From Bos javanicus (lineage: Eukaryota > Chordata > Mammalia > Artiodactyla > Bovidae): 64,000 bases of DNA. The notes under the pieces were generated by a model. The model did no database searches. It was given only the letters and a program-made list of their open reading frames with translations, and was not told the origin of the DNA. A program made the position numbers and the translations under genes. The DNA lies in the NCBI RefSeq assembly GCF_032452875.1, contig NC_083878.1, positions 60,245,378 through 60,309,377 of the forward strand. Direction: 5' to 3'. Shown piece by piece: positions 35,287-46,883 of the stretch (position 1 is its first letter; each line of letters starts with the position of its first letter).

Positions 35287-35884
35287 CCAAAAAGCAGGAC
35301 AAGTTTAAATTCTTGGCCTCCAAATCAAATTTTGGAAAGACTTAACAGCATCAAAATTACATTATTGTTAGTCATGCCTATTCTTCTCCTATCGTTGGGG
35401 CCCCCAAATACCCCTAAATGCTGTAGAACTCCAGCTCTAGCTGTGAAGCTGACACAGTTCTGTGCCCTGGCACGTGGCAAGGACTCTGAGATCACAACCT
35501 GGTTTCATGATGAGGAGATAATGACTGTAAGTGATGAATGGTAAGGGCTTTATGTTCTGTCTGCAAATCATGATGGGAATCTCATGGTACAAGATATAAA
35601 ACAACTTGTTCTCAAATATTGCTTTGCCATCTCCACTGCTCATTAATTTTGGTGGAGTTTCTGGATAGAAGACAAACACTTATATGAACGACTCACAAAT
35701 ATTATCATACAAGTCTTTGGAAAATGCAATTCTATTGTTATATTTGAAAATAGTCATTGCCTTTCTTTGTTTTCCAGAGATAAATATGTTTTCCAAGGAC
35801 AGCAAAGGAAAAATGCAAAAAGATACCTCCTGGTATTCTCGTGGGAGCTTCCCTTTAGCTATTAATACAAAAATGTCAGTGTAG
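35287..35884. other. No recognisable feature
   Basis: Unique sequence. The ORFs at 35251-35544 and 35684-35884 have no recognised domain. Confidence 0.5.
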
Positions 35885-35889
35885 TAGGC

Positions 35890-36345
35890 TAGGTGATGGC
35901 CCTGGAGATATCAGGTCAAACACCCGGAACCTGTAAATGCTGCTTTATCTGGATAAAGGGACTTTGCAGATGTGGGGTTTCTTTTTTTTCTTTCAGATTT
36001 CTTTTCAGATGGGGAGATAATCCTGGATTATTGGTTGTCCTAAATGCCATCACATACATTTTTGTAAGAGAGAGGGAGACAGTATTTGACAGAAACATAG
36101 TGAAGGTGTTGTGAAGATGGAGGCAAAGAGTGGAGTGATGTCATCACAAGCAAGGAATGTCACCAGGAGTTGGAAGAGACAAGGAACGAATCTTTCCCTA
36201 AAACCACCAGAGCAAGAAGGCCCTGTAACACCTTGATTTTTGACCCAGTGACACTGATTTCACACTTCTGGCCTCCAAAACCATGAGAGACTGTTTGTGG
36301 TGATATGTGACACAGCCGCAGGAAACTGATACAACCAGGGTTACC
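35890..36345 (+). repeat. Old interspersed repeat, family not assigned
   Basis: It contains a string common to old mammalian interspersed repeats: gactttgcagatgtggg, gatggggagataatcctggattat, gaagatggaggcaaagagtggagtg, acaccttgatttttgacccag, cttctggcctccaaaaccatgagag and gaaactgatacaacc. I recognise the pattern but cannot name the family with confidence. Confidence 0.6.
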
Positions 36346-36357
36346 GAGGGGCTACAT

Positions 36358-36568
36358 GGGCTTCCCTGGTGGCTCAGTGGTAAAGAATCCATCTTCAATG
36401 CAGGTGACACAGGTTCAGTCTCTGGATCGGGAAGATCCCCTGGAGAAGGCAATGGCAACCCACTCCACTATTCTTGCCTGGAAAATCTCGTGGACACAGG
36501 AACCTTGCCGGCTACAGTCCGCGGGAGCTCAAAAAAGTCAAACACGACTTAGCAACTAAACAACAACA
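36358..36568 (+). mobile_element. Bov-tA SINE
   Basis: It is a complete head (gggcttccctggtggctcagtgg) to tail (caaacacgacttagcaactaaacaacaac) copy. Confidence 0.93.
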
Positions 36569-36609
36569 TGGAGATAAATGTTTATTTTAGTGGATTTTGA
36601 TTATAATCC

Positions 36610-37265
36610 TGAGGATTCATTCAACAAATACTGATCACTTACCATGTGTAACTAGACTATAAGCTCCACTGGGCAAAGATTTTTGTTTAGTTCACTATAT
36701 GCTCAGCATCTGGAACAGTGCTTGGCACATAGCAGATGCTCATAAATATTTTGGAATGATATTTGCTTGCCTCTCTTCTAGGCCCAAGGACACAGCAGTG
36801 AACAATGTAGATGACATCTCTGCATTTGGGACGCTTACATGTTAGTGGAGAAGAGACAATAAATACACAAATAAATATGTTACATTATAGTAATGATCAA
36901 TGCTCTATGGGAAAAGCAGAGTAAGAGAGACTGGGAATGTGAAGTGGTGCCTTTTTAGATATAGAAGTTAGAAAAGGCTTATCAGAGGTGACATTTGAAC
37001 AGAAGCCTGAATGAGGTGAGAGAGCAAGTCTGGTGACAATCTGGGGAAAATGTTATAGGTATAAGGAAAGGCATGTGCAAAGGTCCTGTGGTGGTTAAAG
37101 GTTTGGTGTGTTGGAGGAACAGGAGGACCAGCAAGACAGCCAGTGTGGCTTTGGAGCAGAATGTCTAACAATGGGGCTCTGGGAAATTAGATCAGAGAGG
37201 TGGGCACGGCAGGATCTAGATCATAAGGGACCTTTTTTTGGTTAGGACTTGAGGTAGGTATATCT
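36610..37265 (-). mobile_element. L2 LINE 3' part
   Basis: It reads as reverse-complement L2: gattcattcaacaaatac, then acacagcagtgaacaatg, gacatttgaacagaagcctgaatg, gcatgtgcaaaggtcctg, gttggaggaacaggaggacc and agatcataagggacc. A short plus-oriented L2 end interrupts it at about 36650-36765. Confidence 0.78.
36650..36765 (+). mobile_element. Short L2 3' end inside an opposite-strand L2
   Basis: It has actataagctccactgggcaaag, ggaacagtgcttggcacatagcag and atgctcataaatattttgg in the forward L2 orientation. The flanks on both sides are reverse-oriented L2. Confidence 0.65.
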
Positions 37266-37286
37266 AATTCTCTACCAAGAATTTAT

Positions 37287-38294
37287 TTGTTGTTCAGTTG
37301 CTAAGTTGTGTCTGACTCTTTGCAACCCCATGGACTGCAGCATGCCAGGCTTCCCTGTCCTTCACTATCTCCTGAAGTTTGTTCAAACTCATGTCCATTG
37401 AGTTGATGATATCATCCAACCATCTCATCCTCCATCACCTGCTTCTTCTCTTGCTCACAATCTTCCCTAGCATCAGGGTCTTTTTCCAACGAGTTGGCTC
37501 TTTTTATCAGGTGACCAAAGTATTGGAGCTTTAGCTTCAGCATCAGTCCTTCCAATGAATATTCAGTGTTGATTTCCTTTAGGATTGACTGGTTTGATCT
37601 CCTTCCAGTCCAAAGGACTCTCAAGAGTGTTCTCCAGCACCACAATTCAAAAGCATCAATTCTTCGATCCAACTCTCACATCTGTACATGACTACTGGAA
37701 AAACCACAGCTTTGACTTTTGTTGGCAAAGTGATGTGTCTGTTTTTTAATACTAGTTTAATGACTAGTTTGTCATAGCTTTTCTTCCAAGGAGCAAACGT
37801 CTTTTAATATCATGGCTATAGTCACTGTCCACAGTGATTTTGGAATACAAGAAAATAAAATCTGTCACTGTACACTTTTTCCCCATCTATTTGCCATGAA
37901 GTGATGAGACCAGACGCCATGATCTTCATTTTTTGAATGTTGAATTTTAAATCAGCTTTTCTACTCTCCTCTTTCAGCCTCATCAAGAGGCTCTTTAGTT
38001 CCTTTTTGCTTTCTGCCATTAGAGTGGTATCATTTGCATACCTGAGTTGTTGCTATTTCTCCCAGAAATCTTGATTCCAGGTTGGAATTCATCCACCCTG
38101 GCATTTCACATGATGTACTCTGCATATAAGTTAAATAAGTAGGGTGACAATATACAACCTTGACGTACTCCTTTCCCAATTTTGAACAAGCCCATTGTTC
38201 CATGTCCAGTTCTGTTGCATCTTGACCCACATACAGCTTTCTCAGGGATAGGTAAGGTGGTCTGGTATTTCCATCTCTTTAAGAATTTTCCTCC
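37287..38294 (-). mobile_element. BovB (RTE) LINE, 5'-truncated, with TSD
   Basis: Minus-strand fragments encode BovB RT and C-terminal parts (MAESKKELKSLLMRLKEESR near 38019; IDAFELWCWRTLLRVLW near 37660). A perfect 13-bp duplication accaagaatttat at 37274-37286 and 38295-38307 fixes the ends. Frames are broken. Confidence 0.95.
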
Positions 38295-38307
38295 ACCAAG
38301 AATTTAT

Positions 38308-39165
38308 AAGTGATCACAGATTTTCTGACTTTAACTAGTTAAGATAAATGTTTTCACTTATCTACCTTTCTCCTCATCCTTTTCTCCTTCCAGGCCCTAA
38401 GTTTTAAGTTTGTTGTTTGGCTTTATGGATGGATGGTGAGTTAGGTTGTCTCTTTTAGTGGGAGCAGAGACTGGATTTACAAAGGCTGTTAATAGTATTG
38501 TCTTTGAATGAGTAGCACTGTTGTTCATCATGACACATTTAAAGTATATGAAAGATTCTGCTCAGACCCTGCTTGGTGAGAGGAATTAGAAAAGACTTGC
38601 TCTGTGGGATAAATTATTTCCAGAATTCATTTCAAACAGAACATATGATTACTTGCAAAGGTTAAAATGACTTCCCTCGTACAGAAAACACTACAATGCA
38701 CAGGACTTTTCTCTGTAGCTATGTCATTTATGTGATAGTATTATTTTCATTACTCAATCCCCTCCCCTTTCCCAGTGGTTTCTGTCAGAAATGGCCATTA
38801 GTCATCTAAGTTAGGATTTGCATTATTACTGGCTAAAAATATTCTAACGAATAACACTAATGTTGGGAAAATTACTTAACAGTCCAGCATCAAGTGCTCT
38901 AACCTATAAAACAGGAGTGATTCCGTTTGCCCTATCTACTCAATATACTCACTGAAAAAGTGCTCTTTTTATTTTTCAAAATAGACTATATCCAGAAGAT
39001 GGTATTATGTCAAAACAAAGAAAATTAAGTTGAGTAGCTTGGGGCATTTCCTATAAACCATTAGAGTACTGTCAAATTTGCAAATAATAGAAACTATTTT
39101 CTTTTTTAAACAACTATTTCAAATACATGCATTCAATGAGTATCACAGAATTAGCACCATTGTCA
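38308..39165. other. No recognisable feature
   Basis: AT-rich unique sequence. No gene or repeat is recognised. Confidence 0.5.
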
Positions 39166-39169
39166 ATTT

Positions 39170-39300
39170 TTGCCTTTATTCAGTCATTCAACCAATATTT
39201 ATTGAGCGCCCACAATGCACCAGGTACAGTAACTGGCAAAATGGTCACAGGCCCTGCCCTCGGAGAGCTTCAGAGCCCAAACACTTACAGATCCATCTCA
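39170..39300 (-). mobile_element. L2 3' end fragment
   Basis: It has cattcaaccaatatttattgagcgcccacaatgcaccaggtac and ggccctgccctcggagagcttc, the reverse complement of the L2 terminus. Confidence 0.75.
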
Positions 39301-41060
39301 GAAGTGACTTCTGAGCAAGGTGAGAACACCAGTCTGGTTATTTTGCTGTTAGTTTTTTTTTTGAAATGAATGCCACTACTTTACTTATCTTATTCACTAG
39401 CCTTGTCAAGTTACTTTTGTCAGTGTTTTAAAAAATTAACTTGTTCTCAAAGAAGAAATATTTGACACCACTGAGATACTCAAAAGAATACACCCTAAGC
39501 TCAGAAATCAATTTCAAACCAGAAGGAGTGTTCTAAGTATGTGCTTATCCACAGTGGCTCAAAATATACTGAGAACTATTCCTCTGAAGGAACCATCACT
39601 TCTTAAATAAATGCATGTTGAGGTTCTATTTTAAAACGCATGTTACTATTTTTAGCCCCTGCTTAAGAATCTGGCCTTACTTTACATGGAGCAGGCTTCA
39701 GATATGGCAGTGACTGCAGTTGCTCCTTATTATTCTGTCAGTGTCATTGTGAAATCTTCACATTAAACACCTGGGGAATGGCAACAGGAACCATGTCTTA
39801 AAATCAGAGGAAAGATAAATGGTCTTGAAATTTTAATAATAGTTCTCAGTTTTTATTTAGAAGCAAATCTCTAGGGAAAGCATTATGAGTAATTGATTTG
39901 AAAAAATTTTAATTGTGTATTTTTCACATGAAAGCAATTTTGCTTTCCACATCTTTATTTGAAAGAGTCAAATCTCACATTTGTCAGATGAAATTGCTGC
40001 TTAAATTATCTGAGATGATTTTCACATTCTTTTATGGAAATCAAATTTTGTGAGGTTGTAGAATTACTTTAGAAATGACTGTGGAGTGTTCACTCTTCCA
40101 GGAGAGATTGCTAATTGGAGTTGAAGCATTATTAATAAACATCCTCCTGAAAGTACTCAAGCTAACCCAAAGCCCAGACAAAAATTAAGCAAAGTAAGTT
40201 AGTTCTTGAAATGAAACTCTTGAAACCCCAACTTGAGAAGATAAAGAACCAAGAAAAAAAACATATAGAAAAAAGAAAAAATTGACAGAGTATTAAAATG
40301 ACAGAATACTTATTAGAAAAAGTATTTTTTAACTACATATTTAGTTTTTCAATTACACACATGGCATAGATTATACTATAGCTTTGATGTATATCTGTTC
40401 ATTGTGTCTCTCACTGCTTGAAAATGTAAAACAGAAAAATTTCCACGTGCCTGCACCTCACATGTGCAGAGCTCCACACTGAGATGCCTGCTCGGCCGCC
40501 TCCAGGGAGGGCTGTCCAGAGTGAGGGACACATGGCCATGCAAGAGTCAGCTGCCTCTGACGTTGCCCTTTGTTACCAGGTGAAGTGCAGGCCCAATGCT
40601 GCTAGACGTTCCAGATGTTCAGAAGACCACTGTCTTGGTTGGGCTTTCCCCAAAGCAGACCCTGGGATGAAGATTTGGGTACAAGTATTTATTTGGAAGG
40701 TGATCCCAGGATACTCAGTGGAGAGGGGAAGCGGCCATCTGACAACCACTGAAAGGAGGGAGAGCAAAAATTGCCTTGTTTTCAAAGGAAGTATTTTGAG
40801 ATTTTAGTTGTTAACAGTAAACATATTTAAAGCTTCTTAGTAATTGTTTACAGACAATGGAAAAAATTTTCTAATAATGAGCTGAACCCAGGATTTAAGG
40901 TAGGCTCTTTTTTTTTAGGCATAGAATGTGCTATCCAGGAAACTACAGCATTACTATATCTGGGATGCACGATAAGAATAAGTTCAGGTAGGCTTAGAGG
41001 GGAAAGGTAAGTTGTTACTCCTGGGAGAGGAGAAGGGACTACATCATTAAAATGACACGT
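39301..41060. other. No recognisable gene; possible decayed repeat near 40600-40800
   Basis: Mostly unique AT-rich sequence. The block with gtacaagtatttatttggaaggtgatcccagg (about 40680) looks like an old interspersed repeat I cannot name. The 107-codon ORF at 40484-40807 has no recognised domain. Confidence 0.5.
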
Positions 41061-41067
41061 GAAAGCG

Positions 41068-41190
41068 AATTCCCTGGCCATTCAGTGGTTAGGACTTGGT
41101 GCTTTCAATTCCCAGGCCAGTGTTCAAGTCCCGGTCAGGGCACTAAGATCCTGCAAGCCACAAGGCACAGCCAAAAAAAAAAAAAAAGTA
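41068..41190 (+). mobile_element. CHR-type SINE
   Basis: It has gaattccctggccattcagtgg, cggtcagggcactaagatcc and aaggcacagccaaaaaaa. Confidence 0.88.
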
Positions 41191-41533
41191 AGGTGTGAAA
41201 AGCACAACACGATAGATGGGTATATGGGGTGGGGCGGGATGGATGATGCCTAATCACAAGGTAGTTGTATATAGATAACATGTTGACTTCCTTTTAAATA
41301 AGAATTTTCAAATGGCTTGATCCTCTAGTTCCTTTTTAAGAACTATGGTAACTCCATATCTGGCCTAAAATGTATAAAAATCATGAAAAGTTCCCCAGGG
41401 CTGCAGAGACTGGTTAAACTTGTTAGTGTGCTGAATTTGAGGGCCGCTGCCTCTCCTTGGCTCCCTTCTCAGCATTTTCCACGTTAACAGACCCCCCTTC
41501 CCACCACCAGTAAATGGTTTACTTACCTCTGCC

Positions 41534-41657
41534 TTTGAGGCAATGGCACCCCACTCCAGTACTCTTGCCTGGAAAATCCCATGGATGGAGGGCCTGGTGG
41601 GCTGTAGTCCATGGGGTCGCTAAGAGTCCGACACGACTGAGCGACTTCACTTTCACG
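41534..41657 (+). mobile_element. Bov-tA SINE fragment
   Basis: It has gaggcaatggcaccccactcc through cacgactgagcgacttcactttcac. 5'-truncated. Confidence 0.9.
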
Positions 41658-41675
41658 TTGAGTTGTAAAATAATT

Positions 41676-41893
41676 CTTGTGTGCTAAGTCACTTCAGTCA
41701 TGTCTGACTCTTTGCGGCCCTATGGACTGTAGCCTGCTGGGCTCCTCTATCCATGGGATTCTCCAGGCAAGAATACTGGAGTGGGTTGCCATGCCCTCCT
41801 CCAGGGGATCTTCCTGACCCAGAGATTGAACATGCATCTCTTGCATCTCCTGCACTGGCGGGTGAATTCTTTACCACTAGTGCCAACTGGGAA
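41676..41893 (-). mobile_element. Bov-tA SINE
   Basis: It has tgtgctaagtcacttcagtcatgtctgac through accactagtgccaactgggaag, near full length and convergent with the preceding SINE. Confidence 0.9.
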
Positions 41894-42454
41894 GCCAACC
41901 TCCCTAACCCGTTTTATCCCAAGTCTTTCCCATTTCAGCAAGTGGCAATTCCATCTTCTAGTGGCTCAATCTAGAAACTTCATCTGTGGACTCATCAATT
42001 TCTTTCACATTCCACCTTAAATTTCTTTTAATGTCACCTTTAAAATGATCCAGAATCTGAATATTTCTCATTATTGCCTCTATTACTACACTGGTCCAAG
42101 CCACCATCATCTCTCATTTGGATGACTGGATCATTGAAACCACCCTCCCTGGTCTCCTATGCACCAGCCAGAGTGGCCATTTCAAACTCAAGTCCCTCTT
42201 CAGTTCTCAGCACTTGCAGAGCACCCCATCTCATTTAAAACAAAATACAAAGGCCTCTTACTGTGGTGTAGAAGGCTCCAGGGAATCTGGGCCCCACTAT
42301 TTTCCTAACCTCACATCTTATAACTCTCTGTCCCTCATTGCTCTGGCCTCACTGGTTTCCTTGTAGTTCTTCAAAACCCCAGGCTCACTCCCACCTCAGG
42401 GCCACTGGACTTGCTGGTCCTTTATCTGAGATGCCCTTTGCAGTTATCCACACA

Positions 42455-42968
42455 CTTTATGACCAACCTAGACAGCATATTAAAAAGCAGAGACGTTACT
42501 TTGCCAACAAAGGTCCGTCTAGTCAAGGCTATGGTTTTTCCAGTGGTCATATATGGATGTGAGATTTGGACTATAAAGAAAGCTGAGCGCCGAAGAATTG
42601 ATGCTTTTGAACTGTGGTGTTGGAGAAGACTCTTGAGAGTCCCTTGGACTGCAAGGAGATCCAACCAGTCCATCCTAAAGGAGATCAGTCCTGAGTGCTC
42701 ATTGGAAGGACTGATGTTGAAGCTGAAACTCCAGTACTTTGGCCGCCTGATGTGAAAAGCTGACTCACTTGAAAAGACCCTGATGCTGGGAAAGATTGAA
42801 GGCAGGAGGAAAAGGGGACGACAGAGAATGAGATGGTTGGATGGCATCACTGACTCAATAGACATGGGTTTAGGTGGACTCCGGGAGTTGGTGATGGACA
42901 GGGAGGCCTGGCATGCTGCAGTCCATTGGGTCGCAAAGAGTTGGACATGACTGAGCAATTGAACTGAT
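42455..42968 (+). mobile_element. BovB 3' part nested in L2
   Basis: The frame 42411-42755 includes the BovB C-terminal region (LPTKVRLVKAMVFPVVIYGC, IDAFELWCWRRLLRVPW). It is followed by the 3' UTR to about 42968. 5'-truncated. Confidence 0.93.
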
Positions 42969-43099
42969 ACAGTGCTTACTTTCTTCATGTTTTTGCTCAA
43001 GTGCTGCTTTATTCGAAAAGCCTTCCTCGACTCTAATTTTCCCCAGTCATTTATTACCCCCTTACCTTGCTTTATTTTTCTTTATTCATCAGCTGACAT

Positions 43100-43240
43100 A
43101 ATGTTTTAATATATATTAAAATTTTTCATTGAAGGATAATTGATTTACAGAATTGTGTTGTTTTCTGCCAAACATCAACATGAATCAACTATAGGTATAC
43201 ATGTCTCCTCCCTCTTGAACCTTCTTCCCCATCACCCCCA
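43100..43240 (-). mobile_element. L1 3' end fragment nested in L2
   Basis: It has attgaaggataattgatttacag, ctgccaaacatcaacatgaatcaac and gtatacatgtctcctccc, a reversed ruminant-type L1 3' UTR piece. Confidence 0.75.
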
Positions 43241-43461
43241 ACTAGAATGTAAGTTCCATGAGAGCAGGGATTCTTTTTTGTTGTTGTTTACTGATGTGTT
43301 CTCAGTACCTAGATTAAGCTCTTATTGACTGAATAAATTAGTATGTATCATGGAGCATTCTGATTATCTTATATAGATTATTTATAGGCTAGTTCTCCAG
43401 TTAAAATAAAAGAATCAGAAGCCTTCAGTAAAACAGCCTGCTTTAAAAGAAGGATGCTTAG

Positions 43462-43752
43462 GGGCTTCCCTGCTGGTCCAGTGGTTACAAATCTTCCATG
43501 CAAAGCAGAGGACACCAGTTCGATCCTTGGTCTGGGAAGATCCCACATGCCATAGAGCCAACTATGCCTGTGTGCCACAGCTAATGAAGCCTGAGCGCCT
43601 AGAGCCTGTGTTCTGTAACAAGAGAAGCCACTGCAGTGAGAAGCCCATGCACCATAATGAAGAGTAGCCCCCACTGACCACAACTAGAGAAAGCCTACAT
43701 GCAGCAATAAAGACCCACCACAGCAAAAAAAAAAAAAAACAAAAAAAAACCA
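43462..43752 (+). mobile_element. CHR-type SINE, long form
   Basis: It has gggcttccctgctggtccagtgg, the gcctgtgtgccacagctaatg middle, ccaccacagcaaa and a poly(A) tail. Confidence 0.88.
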
Positions 43753-43769
43753 ACTAAAATTAAATAGAT

Positions 43770-46340
43770 TAATTTTTTTTTAATTCTTAAATCCCATACT
43801 TCAAGAAGTTGGTAGTGAAAACCCTTGTGTTATGCTCAAATAAAGATTAGTATAACAATTTTAGAAAAAAAGTTATTCTTAGAGTCATACTATTGAAATA
43901 GTTTATTGAAACATATCATGCTTTATATGCTTATTGAAATGTTTATTCAATATGTTTATTGAAACATATTTTAGGTTTATTCATTAATCAGTCACTCAAA
44001 AACACAAACTGAGTCCTTCCTGTATGAAGGGTGATGGGCCATTCCTGGGGATTGAAAGTTGAAAGAAAAGTCTGGCCCTCAAGGATTGACCATCGCTATC
44101 AATTACAACAGAACAAGGGGAGGTTCTGAGTTGGCAGGTGTGTATGCTGCTTGAGAGTCAGAGCTGCTACATGTCAAGGTAACGTCAAAGGCACCAGAAA
44201 GACCCCTGGAAAAAGTGACAGGAGTAAAGATGCACAGACCCCTGGGGAGTCAGGCAGGGAGAGAAAGCGGAGCTCCAGACGGGGTAAGCAGAATGCAGCC
44301 AGAGAGACGAGGGGGCAAGGTTTGTTGAGGCCGTGAAGTGGCTCAGAATGGCTGGAGGGTTCCCTGCCAGTGAGAAAATGACTGCTTTAAAGATGTGCTA
44401 GGATGTGGACTACTGAACTGAAACTGGTGGCTTTAAGTCTAAGCAAACAATTTCTGTTACAGGAGATGTAATGAGGTAGCACAACTCTCTGGGAAACTTT
44501 CTGGTTTCTTTCGGAGATGTAATTGAATTGTGGTACCCAGTGTTTGAGATTCAGAGGTTTGTTCATTGGTTTTTCAACTGGAAAGCACCTAAGGTTCATC
44601 CAGAATTTATCCCCATTTTCTCTGAGTTCCTAGGTTCCTGATAGTTTGCACTTTGAACTCTTTGGCCACTTATTATCAGTTCTGTTAGATTTCAACTGCT
44701 TTTTACAGAATGCCTTGATCAATGCATTCACTTCCATGTCTTGTCTTCTCTCCTTCCTCTCTTCTCATTTATCATCTCTGTCACTCATCTTTCTAAGACT
44801 TGGATTCTCCTGGTTAGTTGTGATGTCAGTTCCAAATGGTAATTAAACCACTGTCTATTTTAAGGAGAACTTTGAGTAATTGAAATGCTTACTGTAACAT
44901 GAATTGAAATGCATGTAATAGTAGATATTTTAAAGGATACGATTAGAATTAGAATATAACATTATCTTTAAAGCAATTTTTAAAATACCTTCTCTATACA
45001 AAACATATTATGTAATGTTCAGCTGTTACCACCTGGTTGTCACCCTCTGCAGTAAGATCTTATCTTCAAGTGTCAGAGCAGACGCAGTTTCCTCACCTTT
45101 GCACACATTCACCTTTCAGAGGGTGGGTGCGGCACACACTAGGCTTCTGACCCTTTGTGTGCGCTCTCCTGGGGCAGAACCATGGGCCACCAGGACATTA
45201 GTCATAACTCGTCCCCTCCTTGAGACTCATTCAATCGGCAGGTTCCTTTCAGCTCTCCAGGGGTGCCGCGAAGCAAGCTGGCATGGTTTTCTAAAGTTTT
45301 CCACAGGGCCTTGCAATTATACATCACTGGATATGGGGGCCATGGTGGACTGGAGAGTTCTGGTTGACTCTGCCTCCACCCGACTCACTGCAAAGTGCAT
45401 TTATCAGCAAGTCCAATGATAACATGTTGTGTGTATTCCTTGACTTTGAACAACCGGCTCTTTATTTTCTGCCCTACTTGCCTTGGTGACCCCATCCCTA
45501 CAATCACTCTTGGATCGAGCCACACTGACTGACCTCAGCAAGAGGAAGCAGGGACCCAGAGCAGTATTTCTGAAGTGGGATGCACACACAGGAGCAGAAG
45601 GGAGCAAGATGCCCCATCTGGTGTGGAAAGAAGTGACTATTAGAACATTTCTGCTCATTTTGTTTGAAAAAAGTCAGTTTTACCAAATTGACTGTGTGGA
45701 TTGTCCCTGGCTATTCACATGGTCTGGTCCTCAGACAGCCAAGTGCCAGTCCGGGACACGGCCTCTACTTTTGTTCCCGTGACTATTGTGGCTATGCAGC
45801 TCAGGCTGTGTGTGCCCTGGCAGGTAGCTTCACAAATTGTATCAGCAGCTTTCCAAAACCAATCTTCACAAAACAGACAAGCAGCTTTAAAAGAAAATCC
45901 TGCAAAGACACCTCTGACTGAGGCTAACACTCTCAACACAAGCACAAGGGACAGGAAAATATCAGAGTGCTCCTCCTGTACCTGGTATGAGCTCTTAATC
46001 AGCTACATAAGGAGGCAAAAACAATGATGGTCTAATCAGTCTTGTTTGGAGTGAGCCAAAAAGTTCAAAGTTAGCAGATGACTGAAATAAGCATTTATGT
46101 CCACTGTGATCAATAGCAAACCTCATCATACGTGGATACTAAATACTAAGCATGGAGTCTTGTGCAGTATCTTTCTCAGCATGACGGGCATTCAAGCCCA
46201 TTGCTGAGACACACTCAGCTTAGAACCATCTTTCAGACTGCTTTATCATCAAGTGTTAAACCAACATTTCCAAAATAAGACACCATATTCAACCACCTTC
46301 TTCTAATAGGGCAGAAGTTTTAAAAATAATTATTGCATTT
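43770..46340. other. No recognisable gene
   Basis: About 2.6 kb without a supported feature. A moderately GC-rich patch lies at 44150-44340, and an L2-like decayed piece may be present near 43980-44100. ORFs at 45015-45419 (134 codons), 45483-45782 and 45701-46027 overlap ORFs on the other strand and have no recognised domain. Confidence 0.5.
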
Positions 46341-46357
46341 TAAAAACTACTTTTAAG

Positions 46358-46475
46358 GGACTTCTCTGGTGGTCCAGTGGTTGAGACTCTGTGCTTCCAA
46401 TAGGGTTCAATCCTTGGTCAGGGAACAAAGATCACACATGCTGTGTGATGTGGCCAAGGGGAAAAAAAAAAAAAC
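46358..46475 (+). mobile_element. CHR-type SINE
   Basis: It has ggacttctctggtggtccagtgg through gtgtgatgtggccaagggg and poly(A). The duplication aactacttttaag (46345-46357) and aactactttcaag (46476-46488), 12 of 13, sets the ends. Confidence 0.92.
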
Positions 46476-46554
46476 AACTACTTTCAAGACAGTGTTATAG
46501 ACTAATCTTACCCAGAGCAATGAAGACCCAGAACAGCCAAAAATAAGGTAATTA

Positions 46555-46860
46555 AATAAAATAAAGGAATTTATATAACAAAACAGAAACAGACTCAAAG
46601 ATATAGAGAATGAACTTGTGGTTATCAGTAGGGAGAGGGAAGGGGGAGGAGGAAGATAGGCAAAGAGTTGATTAAGAGACACAAACTACCAGGTATAAAA
46701 TAAATAACCAACAGGGATATACCATACAACACAGGGAAATATAGTCATTATTTTGTAATAACTTCAAATGGAGTATAATCTATAAAAATATTGAATCATT
46801 ATACTGTATACTGAAATGAATATAATAGTGTAAATCAAGTATACTTAAATTTATTAAGAA
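46555..46860 (+). mobile_element. L1 3' end
   Basis: It has aacagaaacagactcaaagatatag, tggttatcagtagggagagg, catacaacacagggaaatatag and tatactgtatactgaaatg. A SINE-tail scrap (cccagaacagccaaaa) precedes it at about 46525. Confidence 0.8.
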
Positions 46861-46883
46861 AAAATAGTAAGTGGTTCAAATAT

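Larger units (their letters stand above)
41900..43345 (+). mobile_element. L2 LINE 3' half split by BovB and L1
   Basis: L2 order is visible: tcatctctcatttggatgactgg, ctccctggtctcctatgcacc, cctcttactgtggtgtagaagg, then gagatgccctttgcagttatcc up to about 42454. It resumes at about 42970 (gctttattcgaaaagccttcctcg) and ends with the aatgtaagttccatgagagcaggg... ttgactgaataaatt tail near 43340. Non-coding. Confidence 0.82.

Noticed and set aside
40484..40807. 107-codon ORF
   Set aside because: No recognised domain, and it overlaps a probable old repeat.
45015..46027. Overlapping ORFs of 84-134 codons
   Set aside because: Both strands are open in parts, no protein family is recognised, and there are no splice or promoter signals I can support.
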